Origin: Ligula intestinalis
Lineage: Eukaryota; Platyhelminthes; Cestoda; Diphyllobothriidea; Diphyllobothriidae
Assembly (NCBI GenBank): GCA_036362985.1
Contig: JAYGXS010000004.1
Span: forward strand, 42,325,311 to 42,389,310
DNA: 64,000 nt
Direction of reading: 5' to 3'
Position numbers and translations under genes: made by a program. The notes under the pieces were generated by a model. That model was not told where the DNA came from, did not search any database, and worked only from the letters and a program-made list of their open reading frames with translations. Positions 34,460-46,319 of this stretch are shown here, piece after piece; the stretch's first letter is position 1, and the number at the start of each line of letters is the position of its first letter.

Positions 34460-34530
34460 ATACAATAGATTTCCTAATATTTGAAATGTCAACCAAAATT
34501 CTGAAATGGGCTTTCGATTCAAATAAGTGG
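34460..34530 (+). repeat. Short R1-type repeat piece
   Basis: CCAAAATTCTGAAATGGGCT followed by TTCGATTC matches the segment just left of R1 copy 2 (38135-38180) and, in reverse, 60205-60260. Confidence 0.5.
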
Positions 34531-35044
34531 GGCCGTAATATTGACTGTAGCAGCCTTATAAATAAAAAAACATATTTCATCGAAAACATGCGCAAAATTA
34601 TTCATACTTGTACTCATTTTGTAGCATATCATATCTGATTTGATTTTAATACTTGAAATAAGGGTATTATTGGGGTTCGAAATACCTTCGAACTTTCCGA
34701 ATAATTCTGAAGCCTACCGATCGTTACACGTGCATTCAAGGTTTCTAAAATAAATGCCGTAGGCATTCTACCTAAGGAAAATCACATATTCTTCTACGCT
34801 ACGGGGAAGAGATCACATTGTTATTATAATTTATAATGGACGTGGATCGCATTGTATACTTTGTAGTAAACATAAATAAAGTGACTTGTGCGATCTGCTA
34901 TTTATAAGCATTTCAGGGGTTTAAAGTATCTTATACATAAAAGACTTCTTTACAACTATAAGCTCCAGTTTGTTCGTAAATAAAATCTATAGAAGATCTT
35001 GTGTGCTACAAAATGAATACAAAAAGAGTATCTTTATGCATCTG

Positions 35045-35225
35045 TTGTATAAAATACATTTGGATGTATAAGAGCACCAAAAATCAATGAGAGAAATACG
35101 TACTTCTTAAATAACATTTTTACAGGGTATTTGTCGTGCAGACGGTCAGAAATGGGCCCCCTCAAAAGCCGGCACCCTGTTCCGATTGAAATACCTTGAG
35201 ATAAGTTACAAGATATGCAGTATTA
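35045..35225 (+). repeat. Dispersed noncoding repeat R2, copy 1
   Basis: AGCACCAAAAATCAAT, TACTTCTTAAATA, a TTTTTACAG block and CCGACACCCTG-like sequence match 59975-60180 in the same order and orientation. Confidence 0.55.
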
Positions 35226-36080
35226 CAAGTCTCCTTCATTAATTTGTTACAATCCAAACCACATTTAAGAATTTCGATTAACATTTAGCAAGACGGGAAG
35301 TCAACTCTATGTTATCTGTATATCTGGTGGTTGCTTCTACTTAAAGCCATTCTAACTGCCAAAATTCGATTCTAATCAGAGTAAAAAAAAACTCCCGAGG
35401 TCACCGACTGCATTGAACTGCCCTTACGATCAATTCATTATTTGCTCCACAATTTGTTTGATATGTTAAGCATACTCATAAGATTATGCAATATCACGTG
35501 CCGTACACAAAAGCGCATCAAATGCTACTTTAATAAATGATCTCCACCCTTTTTCGAATTGGCATCCTCAAATAATTCCTATAGAGCTTACACTGTTTGG
35601 CTTGCATCGTAGTCTGCTACCACACTCTCTAGTATACTGCTGCACTTGTACAAATTGCCAGGTACAAGCCGAGATTAACGCTAAGTATTGACAGTAAGTT
35701 TTGGCGAATCATTGCGTCTCTGATGTGGCACGCTGTCGACTCAATTGTCACACAACACCTTCAGGCAGTCTACAAAGCAATTGATTCTATTGGTTGACAG
35801 CAAGATAGCTACAAGCTATGCAGACTGCCTGATGCATGGCGTCAGCCTATCTTTATGTCTCGGTTAGGATGGTAGAGGAACTCATTGTAGCTAGCCATTG
35901 CTCTGCACACAACTGAAAAATGCTGTAGTCTGCAAAACCCGAGGTAAGTGCCAGCTCTCGCTCTCTCTACTTCGTTCTTTCTAGAGGCAAAGCTGTTTTC
36001 TGGCTCAGAAAAACCTTTAAGGTAAATATTTCTTTTGCCAGTTCGTTTAATAATTACGTAAATTTAAATATTTATTTGGC
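35226..36080. other. Spacer, possibly upstream intron of the host gene at 36.8-40.6 kb
   Basis: A perfect GTAAGTG donor at 35944 follows only 15 open bases in the phase needed by the next exon, so an exon could not be supported. An imperfect inverted repeat (AGGCAGTCT / AGACTGCCT) lies at about 35763-35833. Confidence 0.4.
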
Positions 36081-36085
36081 AAGAG

Positions 36086-36730
36086 ATGGTTAAGTAGTGC
36101 ATCCCATCCGTCCCTAGTCCCAGCATTTTGTCCTACGGAAACGGTGGTTATAGGGTTTTATGGGTGGGTAATTAGGATAGGCGGTGGAATGTATTTTAAT
36201 AACTGCTAGATGCATTATCACTTTATTGTATTGAGATATTTTGTTGACCTATATCTGTAGATTTTCCTAATCTGTATTATCGTCTAATGTATTGCGGAAA
36301 AATTTGGTTATCAAAATGCAGGTTTCTTGAAATTTCCGAAAAAATTGAAATGGTGGTTAGGAATTCGTCGATTTTAACTTACCAATAGACGCAAATATGT
36401 GTGTTCCAGGAAGCAGTTCAGAAGAAGAGGACGCGACCACTCATATTTCAACTTACCTGAGATCAACCCCACCGTTTTGGAGTTAGATTAGTATAGTCCA
36501 CGGCGCAAAGCGCCGCGCACACCGTCAATTTTTTATGCGGAAAAACTTACTCCCAGCGGCCGCAGGAAAAATATTCAATTACATTTTCCCTTTAACACGC
36601 ACTTCACCAGCAATCTTATTTTTCCACCCACAAAAGCCCCTAAAACTACCGTTTCCGTAAGACAAAGTGCTGGGACTAAGGTTCATGAGGTGCACTACCT
36701 TAACTAGTTTTAGCCTAACTCTATCAAACA
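36086..36730. mobile_element. Foldback/MITE-like element with long terminal inverted repeats
   Basis: The left end GGTTAAGTAGTGCA, then TAGTCCCAGCATTTTGTC and TACGGAAACGGTGG, is the reverse complement of the right end (36600-36728) with few mismatches: GTTAAGGTAGTGCA, TAGTCCCAGCACTTTGTC and TACGGAAACGGTAG. The inverted repeats span roughly 90-110 bases each. The interior holds GGCGC-AAA-GCGCC, a GC-rich hairpin, and no transposase frame. It lies just upstream of the host exons. No clear target duplication was seen. Confidence 0.65.
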
Positions 36731-36774
36731 AATACTTGATTAAGACCCATAAAGCTCTGTTCTTTTAATTGTAG

Positions 36775-39700
36775 GCCAATGAGAAAGTCGGATCCCTTCC
36801 TGGGAATCCTAATAATTTGTAAGTATTCAATGTGAGAATACTTCTGTTCTACCATACTATTGACCAACCCTGATTAAACTGAGAAGTTATCCACAATTTA
36901 TCTGAAATCTAGTGCACAGCATCCTTACTGCTACTGGCAGACATCACTTTGAATCAACCGTCCATCCTGGCTTCAAGGTTACTGTAAGAAAATACCCTTT
37001 TGATGCATTTAAATCCTCTCCAGTCAGCCCAAATCGGTGACTATGATTTCCCTCAGTGTCTCATCCCGTTAACACCGCAGTGCTACACAGACAACGGTAT
37101 GTTTAAAACTTATAGAGTTCTCACTAAGGGGAGCTGATAATGTGTGACCTAAATTTTTGTATTTGATTCCCAGCCTCCTCGCACGTGAATTTCAAAATAA
37201 TGGATACGAAGGAGGTAACTGCTTTAGAATTTCTCGGCTCAGGAGGTGCTAACGCAAATTTCAAAGTTCTTCCACCAGGTAGTAGTGCGGAAGCCAAGGG
37301 CATAGCTGTCTCAGGAAACGTAATTGTACAGCAACGGTTTCCTTTACCATTTGTGCCAAAGGTAATTTATTCAGCATCTTCAATGTGATATGCAAGCATT
37401 TTCATTAACTGTGTAGGCACCATAAAAGATAGTCATCGAACTGTATGCATTGGAATTTTCTCAGCATTGTACATTCAATGCATATCCAATACAGACTCTT
37501 GGTTTCCAAAGTTTGAGTTACAAGATATAGATGCAAATAGGGCTTGCCAAAGTATATATATACTTAGACAGTGAGCACTTTTCGATTACTTGTAGATAAC
37601 CTCATATGCTCAATCATTTTTATCGATGAACGATGTTCAAAAACTTAACAAAGTGACTCTCGGGTTTGGGTTTTGACGGTAATCGGCTGGCATTTGGCAG
37701 TAATCCAAAAGCGACCCCGTAGTTTTCCCGATGGTTTATCTTAACTTCTTTACAACGCAAGAAAAAACTTCCGCATTAGTCGCATAGTTAGGATTGAGCA
37801 GATACTTACATTTCTAAGTTGTCTTCGAATATTTAATGTAAAATGGCATGGAAAGGTAATGTGTACTACTGTCCGTTTACCATAGGTTCTTAAATATATT
37901 TCAAGCATGTGTAAATGAAAAGCCATTTTGCAGTTGTCTTTGAGTAACAAACGGCTTTGTCTAAAAAACAACCACACAAAGTATACGCTTGAAAATGGTG
38001 AGTAAAAAGTAGAAAACATCGTGCATATTTCACTTTTTGGTTTTGTGGAGATTATGATCGGAGACCTCACAAAAGTCTTATTTCCTGGAAGTAGCTTACA
38101 CAAGCTTCATATACTCAAGTAAACAGTAAATGCCCTAGCTCATGAAATGTTAACCGAAATTCTGAAATGAGTTTTCGATTGGAACATTTGATTAATTAGA
38201 GAATGAAGAATAAGTCACTAAGTTCTCATAAAAATATGACAACTCATTGCCGATAAAAACGAACGTCTCAAACGTCGCGAATAAATATGCCTTAAATTAA
38301 TCAAAAATCTCTAAGTAACAAGGTATCTCGTGGAAAGCGCTATAATTATATATTTTGGCGTCGAATATCTGTGTATTTTAACTTTTTTTGAAGATAAAGT
38401 AAAAATCGAAATGGGAAATTTTGACCAGTTTTTGAATTCCCTAAAAATTAAGGATATATCGTCTGCCAAAAATGAAAGAATTCGTCTTGTTTTATGCATA
38501 CCGGAGCAGTTTTCAGTTTATTTGTTTACTTCTAAGCTCAGCTCTAAGATAAAAAGCAAAATATAATGGCAGAATATTAACGACGCTTTTAATAAAAATA
38601 ATAATCCTCTGCCTGTTCCGTTTCTAGTTTTTCTTTTCAATGATTATGTTTAATAGATAGAAAATGTTAGGTCGTCTTTTGCATACTCTTTGACAGAGAA
38701 CATTTACGGCAGGTCTCGAGTGTTTGCATGTATGTTTTTACGGTCGTTATTTTCGGTGGGGCAAAAAATTGCAGCCTTATAAGTTTATTATGTCATGTTA
38801 TAAGGCAAAACGTAGCGGGTTTCCAAAATGGAATCTTTTCAATTTAATTTACTTTTGTTATCCAAACAATAATATGTAATTTTATAATTGCACTTAGCTC
38901 AGTTTAATGAACGCAAAGCAAAATTCTCTTTTCTCTGTAAACATAGAATTAAAAAGTTTCTGGACCTGTTTTAATGTTCCTTGTTAGAAAAACAAGACGT
39001 TTTTACCCGCAGCATTTAATAGCCAAGGAAATTCCTTCGATATTAGCAAATGTTGGATTTGGCCCAATTTCACCAATATTTGCTCCCAGTATATTGAACT
39101 GAACTGAACTCTTTTCTAGTTAACAACATTTTGCGTCTCAAGTCAACTGAATGAAAAAATAAGCAACGTCTTATGTGTGGTAACCCCCCCCCATACAAAT
39201 TGTGATCTTCCCATTTCGTCAGATCTGCAATCTACTGTGTTGTTAACATTACTAAAATCTTCCTACCTTCGTATACATCGTATTAATTTTCCCGAGACGT
39301 TTAACAGTAAGCACAGGTTATGTAAGCTCACAATTTTTCAAAAATGTAGCCTGACCTGGTTTGGTTTTTCTGTTTCATAACTGTATCAAGTAACCCTCTG
39401 TGTATTAACTACTATCGTTATATAACAATATGCACAAAGTCGGTTTTTGTGCTTTTTGCTATTCAATTTCCTTTTATTTATTGAGAAATGCTTTTTGTAT
39501 ACTTTGAATGTCACTGTCAACTATCTTACTAAATATAGGCCTAAAGGAATAAATTTGACGGGAATTTAATTGTTTTGATGTTTTCTTGCACAGATTTGAC
39601 TGCTTGACAGTTCAAATTCACCACCACTATTTACGTTTGACACGACCCTGGAATTTGTGTTGGCTAAAGGAACTTACCTAGCCTATTGTCGCCCTCTTAC

Positions 39701-40620
39701 AAACACTTCATTTGCTCTTAAACACTGCAGACAATTCAATATACTTATTAAGTTGGTTTGGCAGATTTGCTTAATTTGAGTTGACCTAGAGTTTTTCACA
39801 CTTGGGTCAACTCAAATTAAATATACGTTAGAAACTAATTAAAATACAAAAATCCACAGAATAGATCCTACTAAAACATAGGTAAAGTATCAAGGCCACG
39901 AAAAGCAAATTGCAAAGGGCACCAGATTACTCTATCTAGAAATAAGTTAGTATTTTGACGGAAAATAGTCTTGCGTTTGCATGTTTGCGTAAGATAGAGT
40001 AAATATCGGGATACAAATCAAGTGAATAAAATCATGGCATCAGGATTTACATTTAAATCAGCCTGTTCAGCTAAAGGCCGTTGTTCGTTGGGTTATAAAA
40101 TAACCGTTCTTTGGCTTGTGCCAGCTGCAAAGGAACTTGGTACTCTCACTGATAGGTGGCAGTTCTGGACACCTGCATCATTATGTTAAGTGCATACAAG
40201 AACGGATATTTATGATTGTTTCCACAACTTATCAAGTTCGCATTTTTCGCCTCTCAGAAAATGGTTCCTATCAAGAACGGACTGTATGGGACACCCATCC
40301 ATACAAACAGTGCGGATATCTGTGACGCTGAAAGCAAAAGGGACTGCATCGCAGTTGTAGAAGGTAAGACTGCTTCTATAGAATAGGTGTTCAGAGAAGT
40401 AAAGACGAATGCAAAGTTTGCCAACAGATATTCTGTCTTTTTAGAAACATCTCACATCAAGGTGATGGCGGCGATAGACAGCGATCCAGTGTCTGTTACG
40501 TTCTATGGAAAGGGCAAAAGCTGGAGAATTAATTTCCTTCCCGGGTCTGCGTATTCATGTTTAACGCAAACACTCACTCTGCTTATTACCAACTTGCTTT
40601 TAGCAGCTCTTTTCAGTTAG
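36775..40620 (+). CDS. Six-exon host gene for a putative secreted/membrane-anchored protein (5' exons missing)
   Basis: The predicted exons are 36775-36818, 36941-36983, 37057-37096, 37174-37361, 40258-40363 and 40445-40620. Each is flanked by AG and GT, several by strong donors (GTAAGT, GTATGT, GTAAGA), and every junction keeps phase (2, 0, 1, 0, 1). Joined length is 597 bases, 198 residues plus stop. Visible features are CLIPLTPQC, an N-glycosylation site NAS, AKGIAVSGNVIVQQRFPLPF, the Cys pair in ICDAESKRDC, a last Cys in AYSC, and a hydrophobic tail (TLTLLITNLLLAALFS) before the stop. That tail could be a GPI-anchor signal or a TM segment. AATAAA lies 3 bases after the stop. The signal-peptide exon was not found. 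No family was recognised; Cys spacing faintly recalls ML/NPC2 proteins. Introns are 73-122 bp except one of 2.9 kb (holding R1 copy 2) and one of 81 bp. Confidence 0.6.
38234..39237 (+). repeat. 1-kb noncoding repeat R1, copy 2 (inside the large intron)
   Basis: It is the full-length counterpart of 28435-29445 in direct orientation. A small GAACTGAACTGAACT run occurs near 39096-39111. Confidence 0.75.
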
Positions 40621-40629
40621 TCAATAAAA

Positions 40630-42210
40630 GTTCCAGGATAATGCCAGCTTACTGCAGGAACTTAAATCAATTTAAATGTAATTTTCCTTTTTCTTTTTCA
40701 TGGAATTTGCATTATCTGGCTGGAGTGCGAGCATTTTGTGTCCAATAACTACAAAAAAGACGCCTGCATTGTTAAAACAAGCAAATTAAATAAGTGGTGG
40801 AAAGGTTGGTGGAAAGATGCAGTGTCGTTTTCAGGGGCATCTGTCCACCAAACAGCATAATTTATTTAGTTCACTACCATATAAATGTAAAGGCCTGCAG
40901 AAAATTTACTGACGTCAGATTTATGCTCACCAATTTATCTTTTGACATCCAAAATTGGAATTTTTGCAAATTTAAAGTTAATTTCTGGTAGGGAGTACGT
41001 AAGTTTGAAGGTGAAGATGCAGTGTTGAGTACGGTCAATACCGGTTGAATCTTCCTGGGAAGGACAAGGTTTTATATATACTCCCATATTACAGGTGGCT
41101 TTGCGCCAAATTTCAAGAGGGGTTCACGTTTAGGGTTTGGGGTAGAGTTTAGGTTCTGGTGGGTAAGGATGCGGAATCAGGTACTTCTCTGGAAGTAACC
41201 TCCATTCTACCTTTCATAAGAGGGTATATATTCCTGCGTCCACGCTCTTCTTCAAATAAAGTAGTATACTCTTTTAGACAAGGCATTATTTCACATTCAG
41301 TTAAACAAAAATAGTGTATGGGCTTTGTGTAGAATTATGAGAAAACTAATGCCTGAAACAGAGCTGCTACGCTTTGTCATGTTAAAGTTAACGTAAATTT
41401 TCGTGAGCAAGGCCAAATTAATTTCGAAGTTTGGGTTCACGTGTGCCTTCGCATTTGGAATGAGTTTACGAATTTACTATTCTGTACATGGAGTTTAGGT
41501 TGTATTTGCTGACTAAGTTCATCCTGTAATCCACGCATCGAAAAAGTGTGAAAACAGCGTAATTGCTGTTGACTAAATGATGTATTTCTGCTCATATAAC
41601 CTGTTTGTAACAAGTACTAGGCCTACATATACCCACGTGTTTAGAGCTTCTGCTAACTAAAGTCGGTGAAATTTCGATATCTTATATTTCCCAAAGATAT
41701 AATGAAACATGTTCTGCCACTTGTATAAAATTCCATTTTAGGAACATATGCATCCTGGTTATCTCATTCGATTCAATTTTATGCATACAGAATCGATACC
41801 AAGTAGGTAAATAAATATTAAAATAAAAGGCCCTTTGTAGATTGCGTATTGGTGAAACCGAAATTTTCAAAAACTTTTGCCACTTTTGTCAGTTGCAAGT
41901 GAGCATGTTTCAGTTCAAGAAGAGCTATTAACATTTATGAGAGAGTATATTTGTACAGAAAATAGGTCTAAGGCAAATCTCAGATCACATTCTAAATCCT
42001 GATCGCGGCGGATCACTTCAAAGCTGATTAAAATGTTTATCTACTGCAAAAGGGAATCTTGGGATCCGATACACACTCGAGAAGTACTACAGAGACTGTT
42101 GGGGGGTAGATTTAAGTCTGCACCAATGAAATGATTTTATTTAAGAGTGATAGGGCCAAGTTTAGCTTAGTTTAATTACTGGCAACAGAAATATCCATAT
42201 AATGTAAAAT
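40630..42210. other. Non-coding region between host exons
   Basis: AT-rich, no supported exon or mobile element. It would be intronic if the exon at 42703 belongs to the same gene. Confidence 0.45.
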
Positions 42211-42214
42211 CACA

Positions 42215-42375
42215 TGTAAGTTTGGAGCTGTCATGACTCTGATCAGAGAAGTCGCTGGTTCGAAACTCGAGTGTGGCGGCATCCTCAAACGCAACATTGG
42301 AGCTAGGTATCATTAGCTGACGATGGCTAAGGAACCAGAAATGGTCATTCTAGTGTCCTAGTTTTTCGGTAATGT
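42215..42375 (+). mobile_element. tRNA-derived SINE copy
   Basis: A head with the B-box-like GGTTCGAAACTC near 42257 is followed by the body TATCATTAGCTGACGATGGC and CCAGAAATGGTCATTCTAG, ending TGTCC. The body matches the copies at 30.7, 33.4 and 56.8 kb. Confidence 0.6.
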
Positions 42376-42702
42376 CATGAAAATGTTTGAATGTACCAAA
42401 GTCGTCGAGGGTTGGCTTCAATCCTGGTGGCACGCAGGAGGAGTCAGAGCAGCCTGGCCAGGAGGGGTTGCTCCAACATCAAAAGCACAGCTTGAGACTG
42501 ACTTAGCAAACCTTGGCCGCCGTGGGTCGGTTTGGAAGGCGAAGAAGACGCGTCTGCTGTGGTACCCTGTAGCAAGTTGTGTTATAGTATGGCGATTTTC
42601 GCCGGTGGTCCAAGTGGGTAAGTCGACTCTCTGTAAAACGCTGTGGTATAAAACAAATGCTACTTAAATCTAGAAAATGCTATAAATATTGCGATTTTGC
42701 AG

Positions 42703-42850
42703 GCGTCTCGTTTGCGTTGTCAGTTCTTATTATAGTGCACACTGCTTTATCCATCTACGGCCGCAAACATAACGAAATCCCGAAATCTATCGCAGGGGGT
42801 TTAAAAAAGTTAAACCCCAGCAACTGCGACCTTCGGACCATAGGTACTTA
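42703..42850 (+). CDS. Candidate host exon encoding a transmembrane segment and short tail
   Basis: The exon starts after the acceptor GCGATTTTGCAG and needs phase 1, the same phase in which the exons at 40363 and (alternatively) 40615 end. It encodes VSFALSVLIIVHTALSIYG, a plausible TM helix, followed by basic RKHNEIPKS and CDLRTI. It ends either at a GTACTT donor-like site (last base 42843) or at a TAA at 42848-42850. It may be an alternative 3' exon of the upstream gene or part of a separate one. Confidence 0.45.
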
Positions 42851-42859
42851 ATAGAGAAG

Positions 42860-45110
42860 AAGTCAGTAGAGGCCAGCATAGAAGGAACAGTATATTGTGT
42901 ACACAGAGGAACAAATTATAGATGTAAGGATTTTGACTACGGAGCGCTCAACCTTCCTCAGGAGTGGCGTGATCTGAAGTGCGGCCTAGTAGCAGGAACC
43001 CCCAGTGGCCCAGAGAGAGAGCGTTCACGCTTGCAGGCTTGCTATTCGTCACCGGGCCAGAAGGCATCTTCGCGGCAACTGTGATTGGCCATTCTCAGAC
43101 GTCGAGATCAACGACTGCGGGACTTCAGGAAAGTTCACTTCGGGACGACCTAGTCACCGCACATCTTCCGCACTTTCTTTCTTTACTCACCTTACTCTGC
43201 TGGTAAGGTAGTATAAAGATAGGTGGAAGAGAATTCGACTAAGGTAGCTAAAAACCCATCTCACTTTTCCCCACGCATCCGGCCCCAACTTCGTGCATCA
43301 CTTCAAGGACGACTGGAGTCTCACATAATTGAGAGTGCCGTAAAGGTCACATTTGAAAGAGACCATTATAATCTGAACCTCGGTTACTGCTGAAGTGACA
43401 ACCAGTGCCTTTTCACAGGCCACAGAAGCCTGCTCTTTGGAACTAGCTGTTGATGAAGCTCGACCACGGTACCAACGGATTTAAATGTCCGGCCTTGAGG
43501 GCAGACCAATCTGACAGACCCAGGCAAGTAGCTTGATGGATTTGTGCCTTGGCGTTACAAATCTGGTCCACCTTATTCTTAGACAGTGAGTTTCTCTCAA
43601 AAGCGTTCTTCTAAGTAACGGTGCAATTTCCTAGCCCAGTCTTGTCCATGTGAGTCCTCATGTTCCCCAGAAATACTTAAATTTGAGTAAGTTTTAATAC
43701 TGCCCCCTCCCTTAAACAAGCCATGTAGTAGATGTGCTAGATCAATACAAGGGCCAGATTGGGCCCAGGTAGGCATTATTCGGGTTGTGCAGCCATAACC
43801 AATGCCAAACATGGGAGCGTAGGCGGCATGTGTAAGCACCAGCCATCCGTGGCCTTTGTGACACTCTCATTCTGTGCGATCTGAATCAGGCATACCGGTT
43901 CCGGCCGCAGGTGGCCGATCCCTCCTAGAGCCTTCTTAAATCTATCTTGACACCGAGTTCGAAGGGCTCGGCTCACGCATGCACCAGTTGAGTCACATAG
44001 AAGAAAAACCGATACTCATACTTTCTACTTATGTGAGAGCTGATTTTCCTCCCTATAAAAAATCTAAAGCGCTTAAAGCTATCAGAGGGCGCTATATATC
44101 TTGGCTTAGAAGGCTACCAACTAACGGAATAACTCGCAACTAGCAGTCCAGCCAATAGTCATCGATGTGGAGTGACCGATTGGTGGACTGAGCCAGGTTG
44201 CAATTATTCCTTCTAAGTGATATCTCTATGGAACTCTCAATCCGTGGAATGAGGGTCCGATTTGGCGGCACGCTAAGGGGCAGATAAGGCCGCGACAGCC
44301 AGCTGCGCCCACTCATGCCTCCAGTCTTCTTGAATGGATGCCAGGCCCAGACGGGAATAGAGGAGAACGTGCGGTAGGTGCAGTGCCAGTCTGTTGTCAA
44401 TATTAACCAAATCCCGCAGAAGTTACCGTTGCTGTATTACGATGCAGTGAGGCATAGAGTGGACCTCGTGAAAAACTACAGCTGGAATGTCATAACTGGC
44501 TCACAGAGCAAAATAAACCAAGGAAAGCGATCCCAATTTCCTTTGTCTTTTATCGGCCTGGCAGGTAGACGCCGGACTAGAAAACCCTTCTATGCTTTGC
44601 CGTTCAATACTGGGGTATAAATGCTGAGCAAAGGGTAAGGTCAGCTTGAACATAAGAGGTAGGGTTGGGGTTAAGACTCGATACTACGTACTGTTTTTGG
44701 CGAATAGTTAAAGTTAAGCTCATTTCGCGCCTACTCGGCATTCCCTGAATTGTTATATTTCAGTCAAAAGCATGTTTCTTTTGAAGACTCACTCAAATGG
44801 CTCCGTAGTGCCAACGACAATTACTTGTATCAGACGTTGTGCATGGTCTAGAGCTTGCTCTTCGACGATATAAAACCAGTCCTTTCAACTGAAAATTATC
44901 ATTACCGGTCCGTGGAAGCATTGGCGATTTGCCTGCGGATTGGAGCATAAGGAGAGAACTCAGCAGTGCTTGTTTCATTCATATTATCCTAACATATCAC
45001 ACATTGCACACAAAGTCACTGGTCCCTGAGCGTTTCAAGGGGTGGATCGGTGAATGCACTTGACTCTCTGTCGACAGGGTTGGCATCAACGGTAGAAAAA
45101 TGGTATAGGA
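42860..45110. other. Mixed-composition region without supported gene
   Basis: It contains several short frames on both strands (for example 43037-43203 between an acceptor-like GCTTGCAG and a GTAAGG donor-like site) and GC-richer patches that may be old repeats. None shows a recognisable domain. Confidence 0.4.
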
Positions 45111-45111
45111 T

Positions 45112-45363
45112 CCCTATCAAGCAGTTCTTTTCGGTGCCGCCAACCGCTCAAAGCGGTCCTTCAGTATGATAATTACTTTTGGCGTAGCTTTACCACTTAC
45201 TGGACAAAAAGTAGACATCAAAGGAGATGAGATTGGAATTTGGGCACTTGATGTGACTGTAAACCAAGCAACGTGGTTATGCCCCCATGCGGATACTCCG
45301 CAGACAACTATGACGCTGGAATATTGTGGGATATTCACGCGCAGTATATTTTTTGGTCTTCTA
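45112..45363 (+). CDS. Possible host exon, strand uncertain
   Basis: The plus frame is open for 84 codons from a TAG at 45109-45111 to a GTAGAT donor-like site: FGAANRSKRSFSMIITFGVA, VDIKGDEIGIWALDVTVNQA and TPQTTMTLEYCGI. It looks beta-rich and protein-like, but the antisense frame (45443-45117) is equally open, so coding strand cannot be settled. Confidence 0.25.
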
Positions 45364-45559
45364 GGTAGATAACCCCTCCAACGTTTAATTAAGTCAAGCT
45401 CATATGAGTTAAAACAGGCCACTGAATTCGTTAACATTACCATTCCGTTGTGAAACTGTTAGTCTCCACACACCCTTTGTTAAATAAGATCCAGATTGAT
45501 AAGCTCTTGTTCTTTTTTAAACCACAGCTGGTTCAGTTAATTTTTTGCATAAGGTCTCA

Positions 45560-46030
45560 GAAAGGGAAATAATATCTGTCTTCCATGGAATATTTAAGAG
45601 ACGATGGAGATTGACCTTGCCTGTTATCTGGCAATAATTGAAGAAACATGCAGCAATTGACAGTTATGTTTGCCGTAGGGCACTCTGGGTTATTTTACCC
45701 TTGAAAAGAGAAATCAGTCGTTACAATTTACAAAAATCAAAGTCAGCGTTTCGTTATAACAGGGTGCGTCTTCATTTGGGACCTTATTGTTTCCTTGCGG
45801 TATAACTTTGGAATGGAAATCTGTTGAATTTATGTTTAATTTATTTTGGTATTAAATCCCTGCAAAAAGAAAAGTTAAGTTTGTAATTCTGCATTCCCAA
45901 CACAGAAGACAAATGCGTAATCATAGGAATTTGAAATATCGAAAAAAAGTGTTTTTACGTAACCATACAACTCGGTAATAAACCACGCAAGAATAACTAG
46001 TAGATCATCCCCATGAGGGTGTCTCAGTAC
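45560..46030. other. Spacer with no recognised feature
   Basis: AT-rich, short frames only. Confidence 0.4.
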
Positions 46031-46066
46031 AATTAGGCCTCCTCTGCGCTTAAAAAATTACCTACT

Positions 46067-46319
46067 TCCGCATCAGGACAAATGATTCTTTTAATTTCAG
46101 GATTTTCAATATTCGACAGAAATGAAAACCCTTCTTCACAGCAGTGTGTCGGGGAGCAATAGAAAACAAAGCATAACCTCGTTTGATGCCCAAAGAAAGA
46201 CCTGTTTGAGTCCCACTTGGAAACACTATTTCTCGCTGCAAACCAAAATGGGCTCCGTGGAATAACACCGTGGTCCAAGTTATGTGTGCGATTATTTTCC
46301 TCAGCTCATCTTTTGCCAT
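46067..46319 (-). CDS. Possible host first exon, unrecognised
   Basis: An ATG opens an 85-codon frame: KDELRKIIAHITWTTVLFHG, REIVFPSGTQTGLSLGIKRG and ALFSIAPRHTAVKKGFHF. It ends at TAG, but GTAGGT and GTAATT donor-like sites sit at the end. A second overlapping frame is also open. There is no family match, so this remains tentative. Confidence 0.25.

Noticed and set aside
41120..41160. Telomere-like GGGTTTAGGG-type stretch
   Set aside because: Too short and irregular, no tandem array.
43005..43211. Next exon of the 36.8-42.8 kb gene
   Set aside because: Phase and donor fit, but the acceptor lacks a pyrimidine tract and two overlapping frames are open; composition differs from the other exons.
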